From: Amoebidium appalachense
Lineage: Eukaryota; Ichthyosporea
Direction of reading: 5' to 3'
Length of the DNA: 64,000 nucleotides
NCBI GenBank assembly: GCA_963693365.1
Contig: CAVNZM010000014.1
Location: 1,984,001 to 2,048,000, forward strand
In this document: positions 1-26,612 of the stretch, piece by piece
Layout: every line of letters begins with the position of its first letter
Position numbering within the stretch: position 1 is the first letter of the stretch
Notes under the pieces: generated by a model
What the model was told of the DNA's origin: nothing
Seen by the model: the letters and a program-made list of their open reading frames with translations, nothing else
Database searches by the model: none
Program-made: the position numbers and the translations under genes

Positions 1-52
1 AAAGAAATTGGGGGGGGGGGGGGGGGGGAGGTGACGGAGGGCGGGGGAGGCG

Positions 53-84
<32 letters not shown>

Positions 85-237
85 GTTAAGAATGTGGGAC
101 ACGGAACGAGGTACAACTTCACGATAAGAGGCACACGCGCAGGCCAACAGCCAAGTATGCAGACAACAGGATCGTGCACGGTGTGATAATCACACAGGCA
201 GAAAATTTCTTCAGGGGTGGGAAGTGGAGGAGAGGGG

Positions 238-270
<33 letters not shown>

Positions 271-399
271 TGTATGCGTTAGAGGGTTGGAAATATGGAG
301 GAGACAACAAAGAGCAACAACAAAAACATCCAAAAATGAGAAGCGTGCAGGCAGAAGACACTTGAACAGAGCCCATCATCGTCGGGGGGGGGGGGGGAG

Positions 400-438
<39 letters not shown>

Positions 439-1179
439 AGATGGTTGGAGCACACAGGAGAAAGGGAAAAAGAATTGAGATTAGGACCGTTGCCGACAAA
501 AAGAAAACTGAAAAAATAGGACAAGGTTGTAGATATATGAAGTTGAATGTGCCAGTGCAAGGCAGCCAGGGTAGTGAGGAGAGGTAGCCCAACGAGGAAA
601 CCGGAAAGAAAAACAAAGTCAAGAGACAAAACGAAATGAGAGAGCTCAGGATTTTTTTGTTATGTAAGTGAGGAAACAGAAAGGCGGAGAAGAAGGTGAT
701 ATGGGGACGGGGAGTGAAGGCGAGAGAAAGAGGGAGGCACGCGCTTACATGTGATAGAAAGAGAGATGGAGAGATATATAGTATATAGAGAGAGGGAGAG
801 TGTGTGTGTGTGTGCCTGCGTGCGCTTGTGAGTGCATGCATGTGTGCATGTGTGTGTGCGTGTGGTGTATGTGTGTGTGTCTGTGTGCGTCTGTGTGCGT
901 GTGTGTGTGTGTGTGCGTGTGTGCGTGTGTGAGTGCATGGCTGGGTGGCTGGGTGTGTGTGTGTGTTGGGGGGGGGGGGGTCGGCGGGCAGGTGGGTTGG
1001 TGGGTGAGCAAGAAGGGGAGAGAGGACGAGGAGGGGGGGGGAGGGGTTGGGGGGAGGGGGGGAGCAGAGAGAGAGCAAGGGAGAAAGAGAGTGAGGCATG
1101 AGATAGAGAAAGTGAAAGAGAGAGAAAGAGACATTTTGTGTGTATGGTGCATGCCCGTGTGCAAGGGTGTGTATGTGTG

Positions 1180-1233
<54 letters not shown>

Positions 1234-1401
1234 CGCGCACGTGTGTGTGTGCATGCGTGCATGCGTGCGTGTGTGCGTGGGAGGGGGGAGGGGGAGGCAG
1301 GGGGGGAAGGGGGGAGGGGCTCGAGGGCGAGAAGGGAACAGAGACAGACACACACACACACACAGGCAGACACACACACACAGAGAGAGAGAGAGAGAGC
1401 G

Positions 1402-1662
<261 letters not shown>

Positions 1663-1808
1663 CATCTTGTGTGTGCGCGCTCGTGCGCTCGTGTGTGGTT
1701 GTGTGTGGTTGGGGGGAAGGGTTCGTGTGTGCGTGTGCGCGTGTGTGCGTGTGCGTGTGTGCGTGTGTGTGTGCGCGCGCACTCATGTGCAGGCGTGTTT
1801 GTGTGTAT

Positions 1809-1971
<163 letters not shown>

Positions 1972-2400
1972 TGCGTGTGTGCTTGTGTGTGGACGTCCGT
2001 TGTTGATGTGTAAGCGATCTCGCGCATACTTGTCTGCGTGCGACTCGCCGCAAAAACGCAAGACAGGCACCGCTCACTGCATACAAAAGAACCTAACAGT
2101 ATAACCGCGAAGTGGTTTCCTACAAGCACTTTCCCAAGCAACACCCCAAGTAAAGAGTTTTCATGCGTTGGCCGTTCGTTGTTCCCGTAAAGCACAAACC
2201 CACCTTGCCTGAGTCGCAGCCATTCTCCCTTGCAAGCAGGCCGCCTGTAGTTAAAACTTTCTTTAATCCACCACCATAACCTACAACTTCTCATGTTCCT
2301 TCTCAGAAGCCTGTATCGTGCAAAAACATGAACTTTTTTCGAGTTTCGAATCGTCCCTATGAACAAACGGTGGCCACTAACAGAACAGCCACGCGCTTTC

Positions 2401-3358
2401 TATAAGGCCAAGCACAGCTTTGCACTTGGCAGGCGCAACTTCTCTAGGTGTGTAGGTGTGTGAAAAAATCTCTCTGAAAAGGAGCGATGTCTCAGGTTTA
2501 TTGAGGAGGAAGTTGGGCAGCACCGCACTACACGCGCGCACTACTGTACATACATACACATACATCTCAACTTCAGTATGCATCATGGGGCCTGATTTTG
2601 TGTAAAGTTGCGCAAGTTTAACGCAAAAGTTACATTTGGCGCCAAACTCGCCCCGAGCCCAACCGTGAATGTTCGGGGATATCCGGCAAGTCGAGAACTG
2701 TGGCACCGCACTGTGCACTACAACGGCAGATGTCGGGAGGCAAGAACACAGGAGCATATGTACACGTTCTTGGGCTATGTGCAGCAACATAACCTGTCAA
2801 GAACAATGACATGAATATGCAACTGCGGCGCCGTAATACGTATATATATGCATGCGTACATATACCTGGCAATACGTGCATGTGACCTGGCCTCCGCCAT
2901 GGCGGGGCTATAATAAACCCGTTCCAGTGATACGCTGTTTGATACGCATTTAGTTCAACGACGTGGCACACGCGCGCACACACACACACACGAACGGACT
3001 GTGGCTCACACGCAAAATAACAGCAAACGAGCACACACGTGTGGGTGACGTGTGCAACGCGACTCCCTCCTCCACGTACCGTGGCACGTGCGCACATACT
3101 CGTGCACACTGTCATAAACACAATTACACACGCACACGCATTCGCGGCGCACATCAATGCACACATACTGTACGTGTATTGACGTGCTACACGTGCACAT
3201 GGCGGAGTGTGTGGGTGGGTGTGGATGTTTGTGTCTGTTTTGCGGCGTAATACGGTATGTATTCGTGTCACGGTTCGCGCCAGTACGTGTGCATGTGTGT
3301 CTGAGTGTGTGTGCTTTTGTGTGCGCGCGCGTGTGTGCGTGTGGGTGTGCGCATGCGC

Positions 3359-3399
<41 letters not shown>

Positions 3400-3434
3400 A
3401 CAGTGTGTGTGTGTATGACAGTGTACATGTGTCA

Positions 3435-3479
<45 letters not shown>

Positions 3480-3516
3480 ACAGTGTGTGTGTGTATGACA
3501 GTGTACATGTGTGTCA

Positions 3517-3551
<35 letters not shown>

Positions 3552-4062
3552 ACAGCCTGCGTGCGAAACTCCCGTCTGTGTATATATATACCCCATGGCG
3601 TACCGCGTTTTATTTGTTTTTCTGTTGCGCATGCTTAACTTGTCTACATACACGATCGTAACCCCCCCCACCCCCCCCACCCCCCCCCCCCCACCCCCCC
3701 CTCCCCCCCCCCACCCCACCAACTCCACCACCGCCACCACCACCACCACCACCAAAAGCAAAAAAAAAAGAAAAAGAAAAAGAAAAGGAAGAAAAAAAAA
3801 CATCCGTCCACCCATGCTCGGTCCCACCCGCTGACAGTACCGCTGCTGTAAATGACAAAGTTGGAAAAATAAATTTGAAGCCCCTTTTTCCTAATTGCAG
3901 CAAGAAAATACCACAGGTTGGTAAAATGTTGTCTTGTGCAAGCACCTGCATGACTCAATGATAAGTTTCCTTAGCATGTCATGATCACGTCCCTTGTTGA
4001 TTGCGCGCATGCGATACCAAGGAGTAACGTCAGAATTTTGCAGTCAAGGAGGGAGGTAGAGA

Positions 4063-4096
<34 letters not shown>

Positions 4097-6277
4097 GTGG
4101 GGGGGGGGGGGGGGTGATTGGGTTGGGGGGGGGGGGGGGGGGGGGGGGGGTTTCGTTAAAAAACGATACAGATCGCCAGCCATGCAACTACAAATCCGCA
4201 AAGTGTTGTTCCTAGCTAGCTTAGAATGAACACGTACTATATGAATGACCGTCAGTGAAGCTAAAGGAGGCTGCGATACATACATAATTGTATCATTGCA
4301 TATGCATTAGGTGTACATTAGGCCCATGTCGTCAACGGATTTGCCAGAGGGAGTGGACAATCAAAGTGCAATAATCCCACGCGCTCTAACCATATCAGAG
4401 CTTTACGTATCATGTTTTCCTTCCTTAGAGTCTGACATGATAATGAACCGTTGTTTATGAGGACCATTCTGACATTGCCAAGAACGTTCGACGCGTTCAA
4501 AATTTCTGGCGGAATAAATGCCTTGGCACTGCCCTGAGAGCCTCCTCCCCCACACCCCCCCGGCAAAAAAAAAAAAAAAAAAAAATGAAAAAAAAAAAAG
4601 TTTACAATAAAAATAAATGTCATCACCGGTACCGGCCCAGGGCCAGGGGCCTGCCTCAAGCTGCCAGCTCCATTTTACACTGATGCCTATATGTACGTAC
4701 GTACAGTTTATCGTTACTAACTGATGCCATGTTTCACTTGCGCACACTGAGTTATTATAATTGCATGTACTTACAGCAATCACGTGTCATATTTTCTCCT
4801 TTGGGCTGCTTGCTCCCCATACACAAATCTCAAGAAACAAACACTGTAGGCCACAGAGACAGTTTCCCTCCGTCAACGTTACTAAACGAAGCTTCCGTTT
4901 CCCGGCTCAGTCTCTTGATTCAAGTTTTTCCTCTCAAGAACTCTTTTAAAGCCTGCCGCAAACCCAACGGACCAAACTCCCCGGAGACCTCCCCGCCCCC
5001 CTGCCCCCTTCCCCCCTCCCCCCCCCCCCCCTCCCCCCACCCCACCCCCCTTCAAACGGAGAGCCTCGGAGCTCCGGGCTTCCCAGCTTCCCGCTTGCCC
5101 ACCTCACGGGTATTTCCCATCCAGCTTGCTGCTCCGTTTTTTCTCCAACCTAGCCTCCAACCAACCCCTCCCCCACTGCCAAACAAGCACATGAAAGGTT
5201 TGCCTAAAGCTCCTGACAGTGTGGCTATCTCACGGTGACTTCCAGAACTACTTGCACTGTACCGGGCACCAAAATGTGTTCACACAATCGCCCATTCTTC
5301 TTCACCCGCTTTCTTGCCCTCGGTGTCCCTGGCCGTGCCCCATCCAGATGCCCCCCCCCCCCCCCCCAATTCGAATCACACATGAACACACACACACACA
5401 CCGTGACAGACACACACACACAAACCGTGACACACACACACACACACACACAAACACACAAACACACACACACACCGTACTGTGTGGCAGAAACGCACTC
5501 TATGCATGCTATAGCCTATGCTGAGACGGTGGTGCACGTGACACCTGAATGGCCGGTGGTAGTCACTTGAAAAGAGATTTCCACGGTACTCGGCGAGGCT
5601 GCTACAGTGTTGCCGGTGCATGATGCCATAGCTACTGGTAGTTTTCGTCCGGATGCAGCAGCCGACGTGGTGCACGTGACATGTACACCTGAATGGCCGG
5701 TGGTCTACAAAAGAGAGACGTTTTTCTTTATTGTAGCCACCAAGGCTGCTTTGTTGCCCATCGATATCATACACAGCAATCGTCTCGATACAGCTGGTGA
5801 GCTCTTGAAAATGAGATCATAAAAAGGGAAAATTTTAATGCACCGTATTTCTAGCGTGTCTTTGACTAGATATTCCAAGGACACTAAAGAACCGTCACGG
5901 TACAAATTATGTAATAGTGCATGTCCTCTGCTTTTTGCCCTGAGGCGACCATATGATATTAAGAATAAGAATTAACGCCGTACGCATGGCCGGTTACCGT
6001 ATATGCTTAGACAATTTGAATTATGGTAAATAATGACACCACTTAGGCAAAAGGGGACTTCATGCCCGCAAGAAACTATGATACAGTTAATGGCGAGCAA
6101 AAAAGTTGATGTTACAGCATATGACTTCTAATAAACTACTGATCGACCACTAAGGCTCTGCTTTAAACCGAGCTGAATAACTGGTCATCACCATGTTAAG
6201 AATATGTTTCATTCCGGAAGGCTTGTACCGTTGTATTACTTATGATCACTGAGCTCGTCCGTTATATTTAAATTTAC
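2401..6277. other. Intergenic region, no recognisable gene
   Basis: I found no conserved protein here. Visible content: a GT-rich stretch at 3200-3560 that contains a small minisatellite with TATGACAGTG motifs (3395-3437 and 3474-3520); poly(C) then an AC/AAG-rich tract at 3661-3802; poly(T)-poly(G) at 4071-4150; a C-rich tract at 4987-5050; and (CA)n-like arrays at 5386-5474. A direct duplication of about 40 bp with the motif GTGGTGCACGTGACA lies at about 5528-5562 and 5667-5702. The stretch 5730-6277 is AT-rich, unique-looking sequence downstream of the alcohol dehydrogenase. Confidence 0.7.
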
Positions 6278-7390
6278 TTATTCATCTGGAGCAAAGCGGA
6301 TCACCACACGTCCCCTAATCTTTCCGGCCTTCATATCAGTCAGAATCTGAGGAATGTTTTCCACCTTATCTTCCACCAGCGTGGCCGTGACGTTCCCTCC
6401 GGCCGCAATATTCAAAGCCTCCTGCAGGTCCAGGCGGGTGCCAACAATAGAGGCCTTTAAGTCCTTGGCACCAAGTACGAAATCAACGGGGTTGATCTTG
6501 AAGTCGCCAGCCGGGAGAGAAACCACAACGACGGTGCCGCGAGCACGAAGATACTTCGCAGCCTGCTCGTATGCAACCAACGACGGGGCAACCACCACCA
6601 CGCCATGGGGCCCACCGGGAACGGCCTCACGCACGGCTGCAATAACGTCATCAGAGCCAGCGTCAACAGTTTTGTCGGCGCCAATAGACATACAGTACTT
6701 AAGGCGGTCAGCACCAAAGTCGATAGCGAGCACCTTCATACCCATGGCTTTTGCATACTGCACGGCCACGTGACCCAGCCCACCGCTAGCACCGTGGATG
6801 GCCACCCATTCCATGGGCTTGACCCTTGATTCTTTCAGGGCCTTGTAGGTCGTCACGCCTGCACACAGAATGGGGGATGCCTGGGAGTACGGAAGGGCAT
6901 CGGGGATCTTCCCAACGTATTCAGCGCGGGCAATGGTGTATTCGGCAAAGCAACCGTCGGCAGCAAACCCCGTCTGGTGCTGCTGGGCACAGACAGTCTC
7001 CCACCCAGCCAGGCAGTGCTCACACGCCATGCAACTGTCATGCAGCCACGCACTACCCACACGGTCGCCGACCTTCAAGTTGGTCACGCCCTCTCCCACC
7101 TTGGCGACAACTCCGGCCCCCTCGTGGCCCGGGATGATGGGGTAGTTGGGCTGGGCGTTTGTCCAGTCACCATCCAACACGTGCAGGTCAGTGTGGCAGA
7201 CACCTGATGTGATGATCTTGATGAGAACTTGGCCGTATTTGGGCTCAGGCACGGGCACCTCTTTAATTGAAAGCTTCCCTGGAGCCTCCACGACACATGC
7301 CTTCATCATGGCAGGGATGTCAACGACTGGAGCCATTTTGCTTGTGTTGTAAATAGGTAAGGCAGATGTCACTTGAAGCTTTGATAGCAT
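6278..7390 (-). CDS. Zinc-dependent alcohol dehydrogenase (MDR family), single exon
   Basis: A 370-residue NAD(P)-dependent alcohol dehydrogenase of the medium-chain family, of the short yeast-ADH type, interconverting alcohols and aldehydes. Visible features: catalytic zinc ligands C65 (GVCHTDLH), H89 (PGHEGAG) and C176 (ILCAGVT); structural zinc cysteines C120, C123, C126 and C134; Rossmann loop GASGGLG at 200-206; and D224, in the position that favours NAD+ in yeast ADH. Yeast enzymes are about 347 residues, so the extra 20 or so N-terminal residues are either a weak organelle-targeting peptide or untranslated; M19 and M28/M29 are alternative starts. The stop is TAA at 6278-6280. No intron interrupts the frame, unlike the three annotated intron-rich genes nearby that I recognise, so a retrocopy or horizontal origin is possible. 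Family assignment is secure; substrate is not determinable. Confidence 0.95.
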   Translation of the reverse strand: MLSKLQVTSALPIYNTSKMAPVVDIPAMMKACVVEAPGKLSIKEVPVPEPKYGQVLIKIITSGVCHTDLHVLDGDWTNAQPNYPIIPGHEGAGVVAKVGEGVTNLKVGDRVGSAWLHDSCMACEHCLAGWETVCAQQHQTGFAADGCFAEYTIARAEYVGKIPDALPYSQASPILCAGVTTYKALKESRVKPMEWVAIHGASGGLGHVAVQYAKAMGMKVLAIDFGADRLKYCMSIGADKTVDAGSDDVIAAVREAVPGGPHGVVVVAPSLVAYEQAAKYLRARGTVVVVSLPAGDFKINPVDFVLGAKDLKASIVGTRLDLQEALNIAAGGNVTATLVEDKVENIPQILTDMKAGKIRGRVVIRFAPDE

Positions 7391-9700
7391 AGACTAAGTA
7401 CACTGCAACAGGTGTGGTGTAGTGTTGTTTTGTGATCACAAAGCCCGTTTTTTTATAGTTGCAGGTCCAGGGAATTTCGGAGTTGAGCACTGGTTAGCTT
7501 TATTTTGTGCTTGATCACACGGCGACCCGTACGCGCGTGCACGTACGTACGGTGCTAGCGCTGTCGGCGAATAATTGAAAATCACTTATGATTAGGAGCT
7601 CTGGCAGGATATTTCTCCTGCTGTGCGTATGGATACATCCCTATGATATGTCTGTATGGTGCTCTGATGTTGATATATCGATATTACACGAGACAGTTGT
7701 GCAGTGGCCCTCCGGTAATTCTGTTTCCATCGATGCCGTTGGTGCCACTAGTTTTGATGGCATCAGTCACTGACTGTTTGCTACATTTCTTGTTGAATTC
7801 TGTTGGTCGTCACCAATTGAATATCAATATGATATCGATTTTTACCGTGTTCGGGTAATGGTATCTCAGTATGCACTTGTTACTGGATAAATAACTTGTG
7901 AAGCTTTATCCATGGCCACCTCAGTATGCATACTTCTCTCCGGATCCGTTGCCATCCAATCAATAGAAAAATTACTGAAAGTGGCCAAGATGATGGTGCG
8001 CATGCAGGGTCCGTGGCAGGCTTGTACAAGGCTGTCAATGTTCCCATGACTCCTATCACAATGTTTCCAAGTACGTACATGTATGTACTATATGCATAGT
8101 ACTACACGATGCAGATATCGATCTGCGGATGTTTTGCATGCATTATGTTGGATTTTCCGGAGCATATCAAACTATCCATTTTCTTAGGCAGCCAAAAGAC
8201 ATTACCCCTCTATCTTATCGCATCCAGCAACAAAGGTTTGCGATGAAACGACCGTTGTTACGTAAACGGCAACGTTCTAGAAGAACATGATTGTGAGCTC
8301 GAGAGGCTCGGCGAGCTCGGAGCGAGCCGTGACCGCAAATCGCAATCCTGTTGGTTCGCCGCAGTGGACCAATCATTGTTGGAAAACTGTTGTGGATGCC
8401 ATAAATGGTAGGGTTTATTTTGAGAAACCCAATGGGTTGGTTTGTAGACAAATATGGTGCGGCAACATGAGCCAAAAGATTTTCCGACGTGGTTCATGTA
8501 CTCGGCAGTGCTCACTGTATGCCATGATGATGTCACAGACTCACAGTGGCTTCGCCCTAGTTCTAGGAAACCAAAAAAATTTCAATTATATATAAATGAC
8601 ATGAAGGCTCCACGTATCCACCAAATGCTTGTAAACACTAGGCGGTCGCTTTTCAGCATCATTGTGTTGCCTGCTGAAGAGGGCCCCCTTGCATGTAATT
8701 CTTTTATTTAAAAAAAACACACCAATTGGAATTTGTACGAACCCACTAAAAGGTTTATACTACATAGTCATGCTTCTATTTTACTGTATTTCTTTTCAAC
8801 GAATCAAAAGGAATTGCTAACGAGGCAAAGCATTGGTCGCCGGTCACGTGCGAACCGTAGGCATGCCTACACACCACCGGCGAGTAAAGCACCGTTATAA
8901 CTGCAAATAGGCAAGATCTCTTTACAATCTACCTCTGTAAGTTATTCTTCTTCCCCAATTTCTTACTTATTTGATGTTGGGAAGTATAATGTACATCCGG
9001 GAAGCAGGCAGGAAAAACAATCCTGTCGTCATCGACTCGGTATCGATGTATGTGATCATGATAATTATTGATCACGAGCCGCGGGCCAGCCGTCGTCGCC
9101 TGAGCCTCGCGACTCGCGACTCGCGAGGCTCACTCGACTGAACTATTCTTATGTGGCTCATGATCACTACTAGTTTACGTATTGTTTGGCACAGGAGACT
9201 TGGGCTTCCTTCAACTTCTAGATCTGGTCGCTTCTGCAGGCAAATATAGTAGGGGCCAAGACGCGTGCACGGTACATGTAACGCATATGAGCAATGCTGC
9301 AAGCACCGGACACCTGATCATGCATATGATGGAACAACTTGTGCAAACAACAGCAAGTTGCACATGATCGATCGATCTGGCGATCCATGCAAGTCCCCCT
9401 TCTCGTCTCCCGTGCATGTACATATTACACGGAGAGAGAAATAGCAAGAAAGTACTTGTATGCTTGCTTTCCCTCGAGGAAGAAGTGTACGGAAGAGGGA
9501 AAAGAGAGAGGGAAGGGTGGGGGTGGGGGAGAGAGGGGGGGGGGGGGGGGGGGGGGGGGGCGGGGAGCCCTAGGGGCCGGGGGAGGGGAGGGGGCCCCGG
9601 GGGAGAGAGAAAGGGGCGGGGGGAGGAGGGGGAGAAGATAGGGAGGGAGAGAGAGAGAGAGAGACAAGGAGGGAGGGAGGGAGGGAGGGAGGGAGGGAGG

Positions 9701-9769
<69 letters not shown>

Positions 9770-10101
9770 AATAGAGAGAGTGTGTGTCTGTGTGTGTGTG
9801 TGTATGAGTGAGACAGAGGCCCAAAGAACGAGAATTTGATCATAAAAGAGAGAGTTAGAGAGAACCGAAAGAAGGTGAGTGCATGATTAATCAAAGGTAC
9901 AACATTTTTTGCCCCCCTCGGAGTCCCTCCTCTCCCTTCTGTCCTCGTACCATGATGCTGTCTTACCGCGGTGGCCAGCTGCATGGTACCGCTGCGTTTC
10001 CCATGCAAAATGATCCCCCCCCCCCCCCCCCCCCCCCCCCTCCCCTCTGTCCCCCAGCGTACTTGGTGTACTCCTGTGCATGCACCCACGCGCGCGCGCG
10101 T

Positions 10102-10160
<59 letters not shown>

Positions 10161-11089
10161 ACCACTTTTAGCCACGCTCACGCGCGCGCACACACTTACA
10201 CAACCACTGTCGCGCGCGTGCACACACGAATTCACACTCGCGCGGCCATGGGTGGGGAAAGGGATCCGGGTGGGATCATAGTAATACGCTGCCAGCAACC
10301 TTAGATTCGTCAGATTCGCAGCCACCAACCTTGACGACAGCATTTATTTTCGTTTTGCCCAAACTTTCTTAGAAGGGCATCACAGATATACTAATTACCC
10401 GTCACGGTGAAAAACACCTCACGGTCGAATACAAGACCTCAAAACCAAAAAAAACCATAATGGAAGCTGCCGTCTATTGTTGGCGACTTTATGCTCCATG
10501 TAAACCAAACAAAGCAAAACTAACTGCCGTAACTTATGACACATAGAGAACAGCCGCAGGCCAACTTCGTGTAGCCATCTAGACTCAGTTCTTTATGTAC
10601 ACATTCATCATGCTGCAGTAGTGTTAGCAACCACCATCGGGCTTTACCGAAACCACGAGAGCTACGAAGCACCTAGCCAAAAAGGAGGGGAAGAAAGAAA
10701 GATCTAGAAGAAAATGAGAGAGAACAAGAAGGTGCGTGCACACTGATGCTGTGAGGTGGCTCGCTGTTCATAGTCATGAATACAAAAGACGGGCAGGAAT
10801 ACAAAAGACCGGCAGGCAGGACACATATAGAGCACAAAATATTTTGTCGGGTTTGTGTTTCGTGTTCGTGCCTAGCCAAGTGTGTATGTGTGTTAAAAGC
10901 CGGACTCCATGTAAAGTACTAGGTACATCTAGCATAACACGCAGTGTATGTACATTTGTTAGCTCACTGGAAGTAATATTCCAAAACCAGACCGGGGGGA
11001 GGGAGGGGAATAATACAGAACGTGGGGGGGGAGTTTGAGAGGAAGGGAGGTGTGTGTGTGTTGGGGGGGGGGGGGGGGGGGGGAGGTTG
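7391..11089. other. Intergenic region between two minus-strand genes
   Basis: No convincing gene. The first 1.7 kb (7460-9180) is ordinary AT-rich sequence. A 10-bp-arm hairpin (AGCCTCGCGA / TCGCGAGGCT) lies at 9103-9130. G-rich and GA-rich tracts occupy 9500-9790, poly(C) 10015-10040 and (CA)n 10103-10159. From 10300 to 11030 there is complex sequence without a recognisable product, and a poly(G) tract at 11062-11083 closes the region just beyond the photolyase stop codon. Confidence 0.65.
7449..7458 (-). promoter_or_regulatory. Candidate TATA box of the alcohol dehydrogenase gene
   Basis: Read on the minus strand this is CTATAAAAAA, centred about 63 bases before the ATG at 7390. That would place initiation near 7425 and give a 5' leader of about 35 bases. 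The match is by consensus and position only. Confidence 0.4.
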
Positions 11090-23959
<12,870 letters not shown>

Positions 23960-24240
23960 ACTGGCGGAAACTGGAGGGAAAAAAACTCTCGTGAGTGAGT
24001 AGTAAGGAAGGAAAAAGTAGGTGGGGTGCCCGGGAGAGTGGGGGGAGGGTTTTTTCCTTCTTTTTTTCTTTTTTTTCTTTTTTTCTTTCTTTATTTTTTT
24101 TTGGGGGGGAGGGGGGGGGAGGAAGGGGAGGGAGGGGGAAGGGGGGGGGGGGGGGGCTGATGGGCGGTGGTGAGAAAAATCAAGTGTGCTTTATTGGGTA
24201 TGTGTGTGTGACTGTATATCTGTAGAGAGAGTGCCATTTT

Positions 24241-24283
<43 letters not shown>

Positions 24284-24298
24284 TGTGTGTGTCTGTGT

Positions 24299-24330
<32 letters not shown>

Positions 24331-24342
24331 CTGTGTGCGGTG

Positions 24343-24430
<88 letters not shown>

Positions 24431-25079
24431 ATGTGTGTATTCATGCACATGTGTCAGGGTATCGATTGTGTGTGTACGCGTGCGTGTGTGCGTGCGGTGA
24501 GTAGCCGCTTGTGTGCGTGCACGTGCGTGCGCCTTGCATGTGTGCGTGCACGCACGCATGCACACGTGTGGTATGTATTTGTGCATGTGGGTGTTTGTGT
24601 GTTTACTGTGTATGTATTTGTGTGAAAGAGAAGTTCAAGAAAGGTTCTTACTTACTACCATAGAAATGCTCTCGAACTTATTAACTACTATAGAAATGCT
24701 CTCGAACGTATTAATCTCCCTGTCAGAGAAAACAGGATATCACACAGCATGCAGAGTGACAATCGTCAAAAGGCATGCTTTTGGTGCATTGTTACAAAAG
24801 GGCCAGTGAAATAATGCATATGCCCTACCCCACCACACACAACAGCATTAACTACTAAAATCCATGTATTCAGCTGAAGCCTGAGTCTCATGAAAGCTAG
24901 GCACCAGCTGTTAGCAAACATCTTTTGTGTGCATATGTGTCTGAAAAGAAGGTAGGGAGTTGAACATAGGCTGGAGTTTAGTAGTGGGCTTTGGGCTGTT
25001 GCGGGTGAGAGAATGGGTGGTTTTGGTGGTGATGGTGGTTTTTATATATTTTTTTTTTAAAAAAAAAATGGGGGCGGAA

Positions 25080-25110
<31 letters not shown>

Positions 25111-26612
25111 AGGGGTGCAAAAGCAGCCCATCAGGCACCTGTTTCAAACGGGAAAAAAGGAGTCGGCTACTATAGAATTTGAAACGAAAAACATGGGATA
25201 AGAGAAACAAGGACAAGCAAGAGTTGAAAAGCTTATTAGATTCAGTCACCAACCTGTAAATAGCGTCGGTCTTTTCCGATGAACAGATTGAAAGCTGGGG
25301 CGTGCAAGCAAAGAAAACCCTGTGCGAATAAATTGTGTGTAGATGGTGGAACGAGCAATCGGACGAAAAGATGAGACATACAAAAACCTTAAAACCTGCA
25401 TAATAATACAAAGAGAGCTCAATCTATACACTCGTTATAACCTTGGCACACTATACTATAAAAATTAGCAAACATATGCTACATGCGGTGCTTTTGAAGG
25501 CAACACTGTTCGACTTCGAAGTTTGCATCGGATGATCGAACGAAAAACATGAACATGACAAGCTCCTCCACGTTCCCTATAAACGTCATTGGTTTCTGAA
25601 GATAATCAAAATTTGCAAATAGGTTTTATCCAATTTAAATGCTCTTACGCGTATTGCGCACATTCACAAACTAGTTTATAGAAAACAGAATCATCAACTA
25701 CATAATCAATCGTGTGTAATAAAAAGAAATAGGGGATAATTACAGGCATTCGCTGGAAGTTGAAAACCAAGAGAGAGCCGTGTTTTTCCAGACCCCCGGT
25801 CAAGCCCTTTGGGTTTGAGGAGACGTCTAATTAACCGACGAAGTGCGGCGATCATCAGGGGTTGCCTGGGTTTGGCCCTCTTAATCGTATTTAGGCAAAA
25901 TCCGAGCATACTGACACCCTTCAGTGTCGTATTCACTAATTGGATACGCCTTTTTAATCTTATTGTGGGGTTTTCTATATCGTATTTTGGGCCAAAACGA
26001 TTCGTAAAGCAAACCCTGGCGATCATGGGGCGAAATCTCTATGGTTGGTTCAAAGTTGGCGCCGTAGCCAAATATAGTTAAAGGCACTTCTATTTGTTAG
26101 GATCCGTTTTTAACTTGACAGGCCAAGAAAGTGCCATTTTCGGGCCGAATCGGGTTGACTTGGAACTTGGGCCATTGGAACCCCACACACCCCCTGCTTT
26201 CCGCACACACCCAACAGCGTTCACTTGAAAAATTTATAAACTAATAAACGAGTCTCCGAGTTACAATACCCATCTTTCTAGGTAAATTGCACCGGGGCAA
26301 CTGGTTCTGCTTGGGATTCTTCAAGCACTTGTTTTATATGGTGCATGTGTGCTTTTTTAAGTTGAACAGCTTCTTTAAAAAACATCGACATCCTTACTGT
26401 AACAAAGTTTTTCACACACGTAGTTTTGGGCAAGATTCCCAGTGCACACCATCACCTAACCAGCAGATTAGAGCGCACACTACTTGCAGCAGCTACACCA
26501 CTGACGCCTGCGCAGACAGACAGACACAAATACGCACAACTCACCAACACTTTTATCACTTAAGCACCAATCCACCTACGCATCCACACGGACTCACACG
26601 AAAAACGGCAAC
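23960..26612. promoter_or_regulatory. Divergent intergenic/promoter region between photolyase and NSRP1
   Basis: This 2.65-kb gap lies between two genes reading away from each other and must hold both promoters. It contains a T/G-rich tract (24047-24157), (GT)n arrays (24243-24429), a perfect-looking 30-bp tandem pair (24654-24683 and 24684-24713, unit with TAGAAATGCTCTCGAAC) and a poly(G) run at 25082-25110. From 25150 to 26600 the sequence is AT-rich and unique. No recognised core promoter motif stands out for either gene, and no other gene is visible. Confidence 0.6.

Noticed and set aside
2377-2790. 137-codon minus-strand frame in complex sequence
   Set aside because: No homology recognised and no supporting splice or promoter signals; composition is compatible with chance.
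25706-26026. 106-codon minus-strand open frame with mixed composition, opposite another of 90 codons
   Set aside because: No recognisable domain, no splice context, and opposed open frames of similar quality; not supported as a gene.
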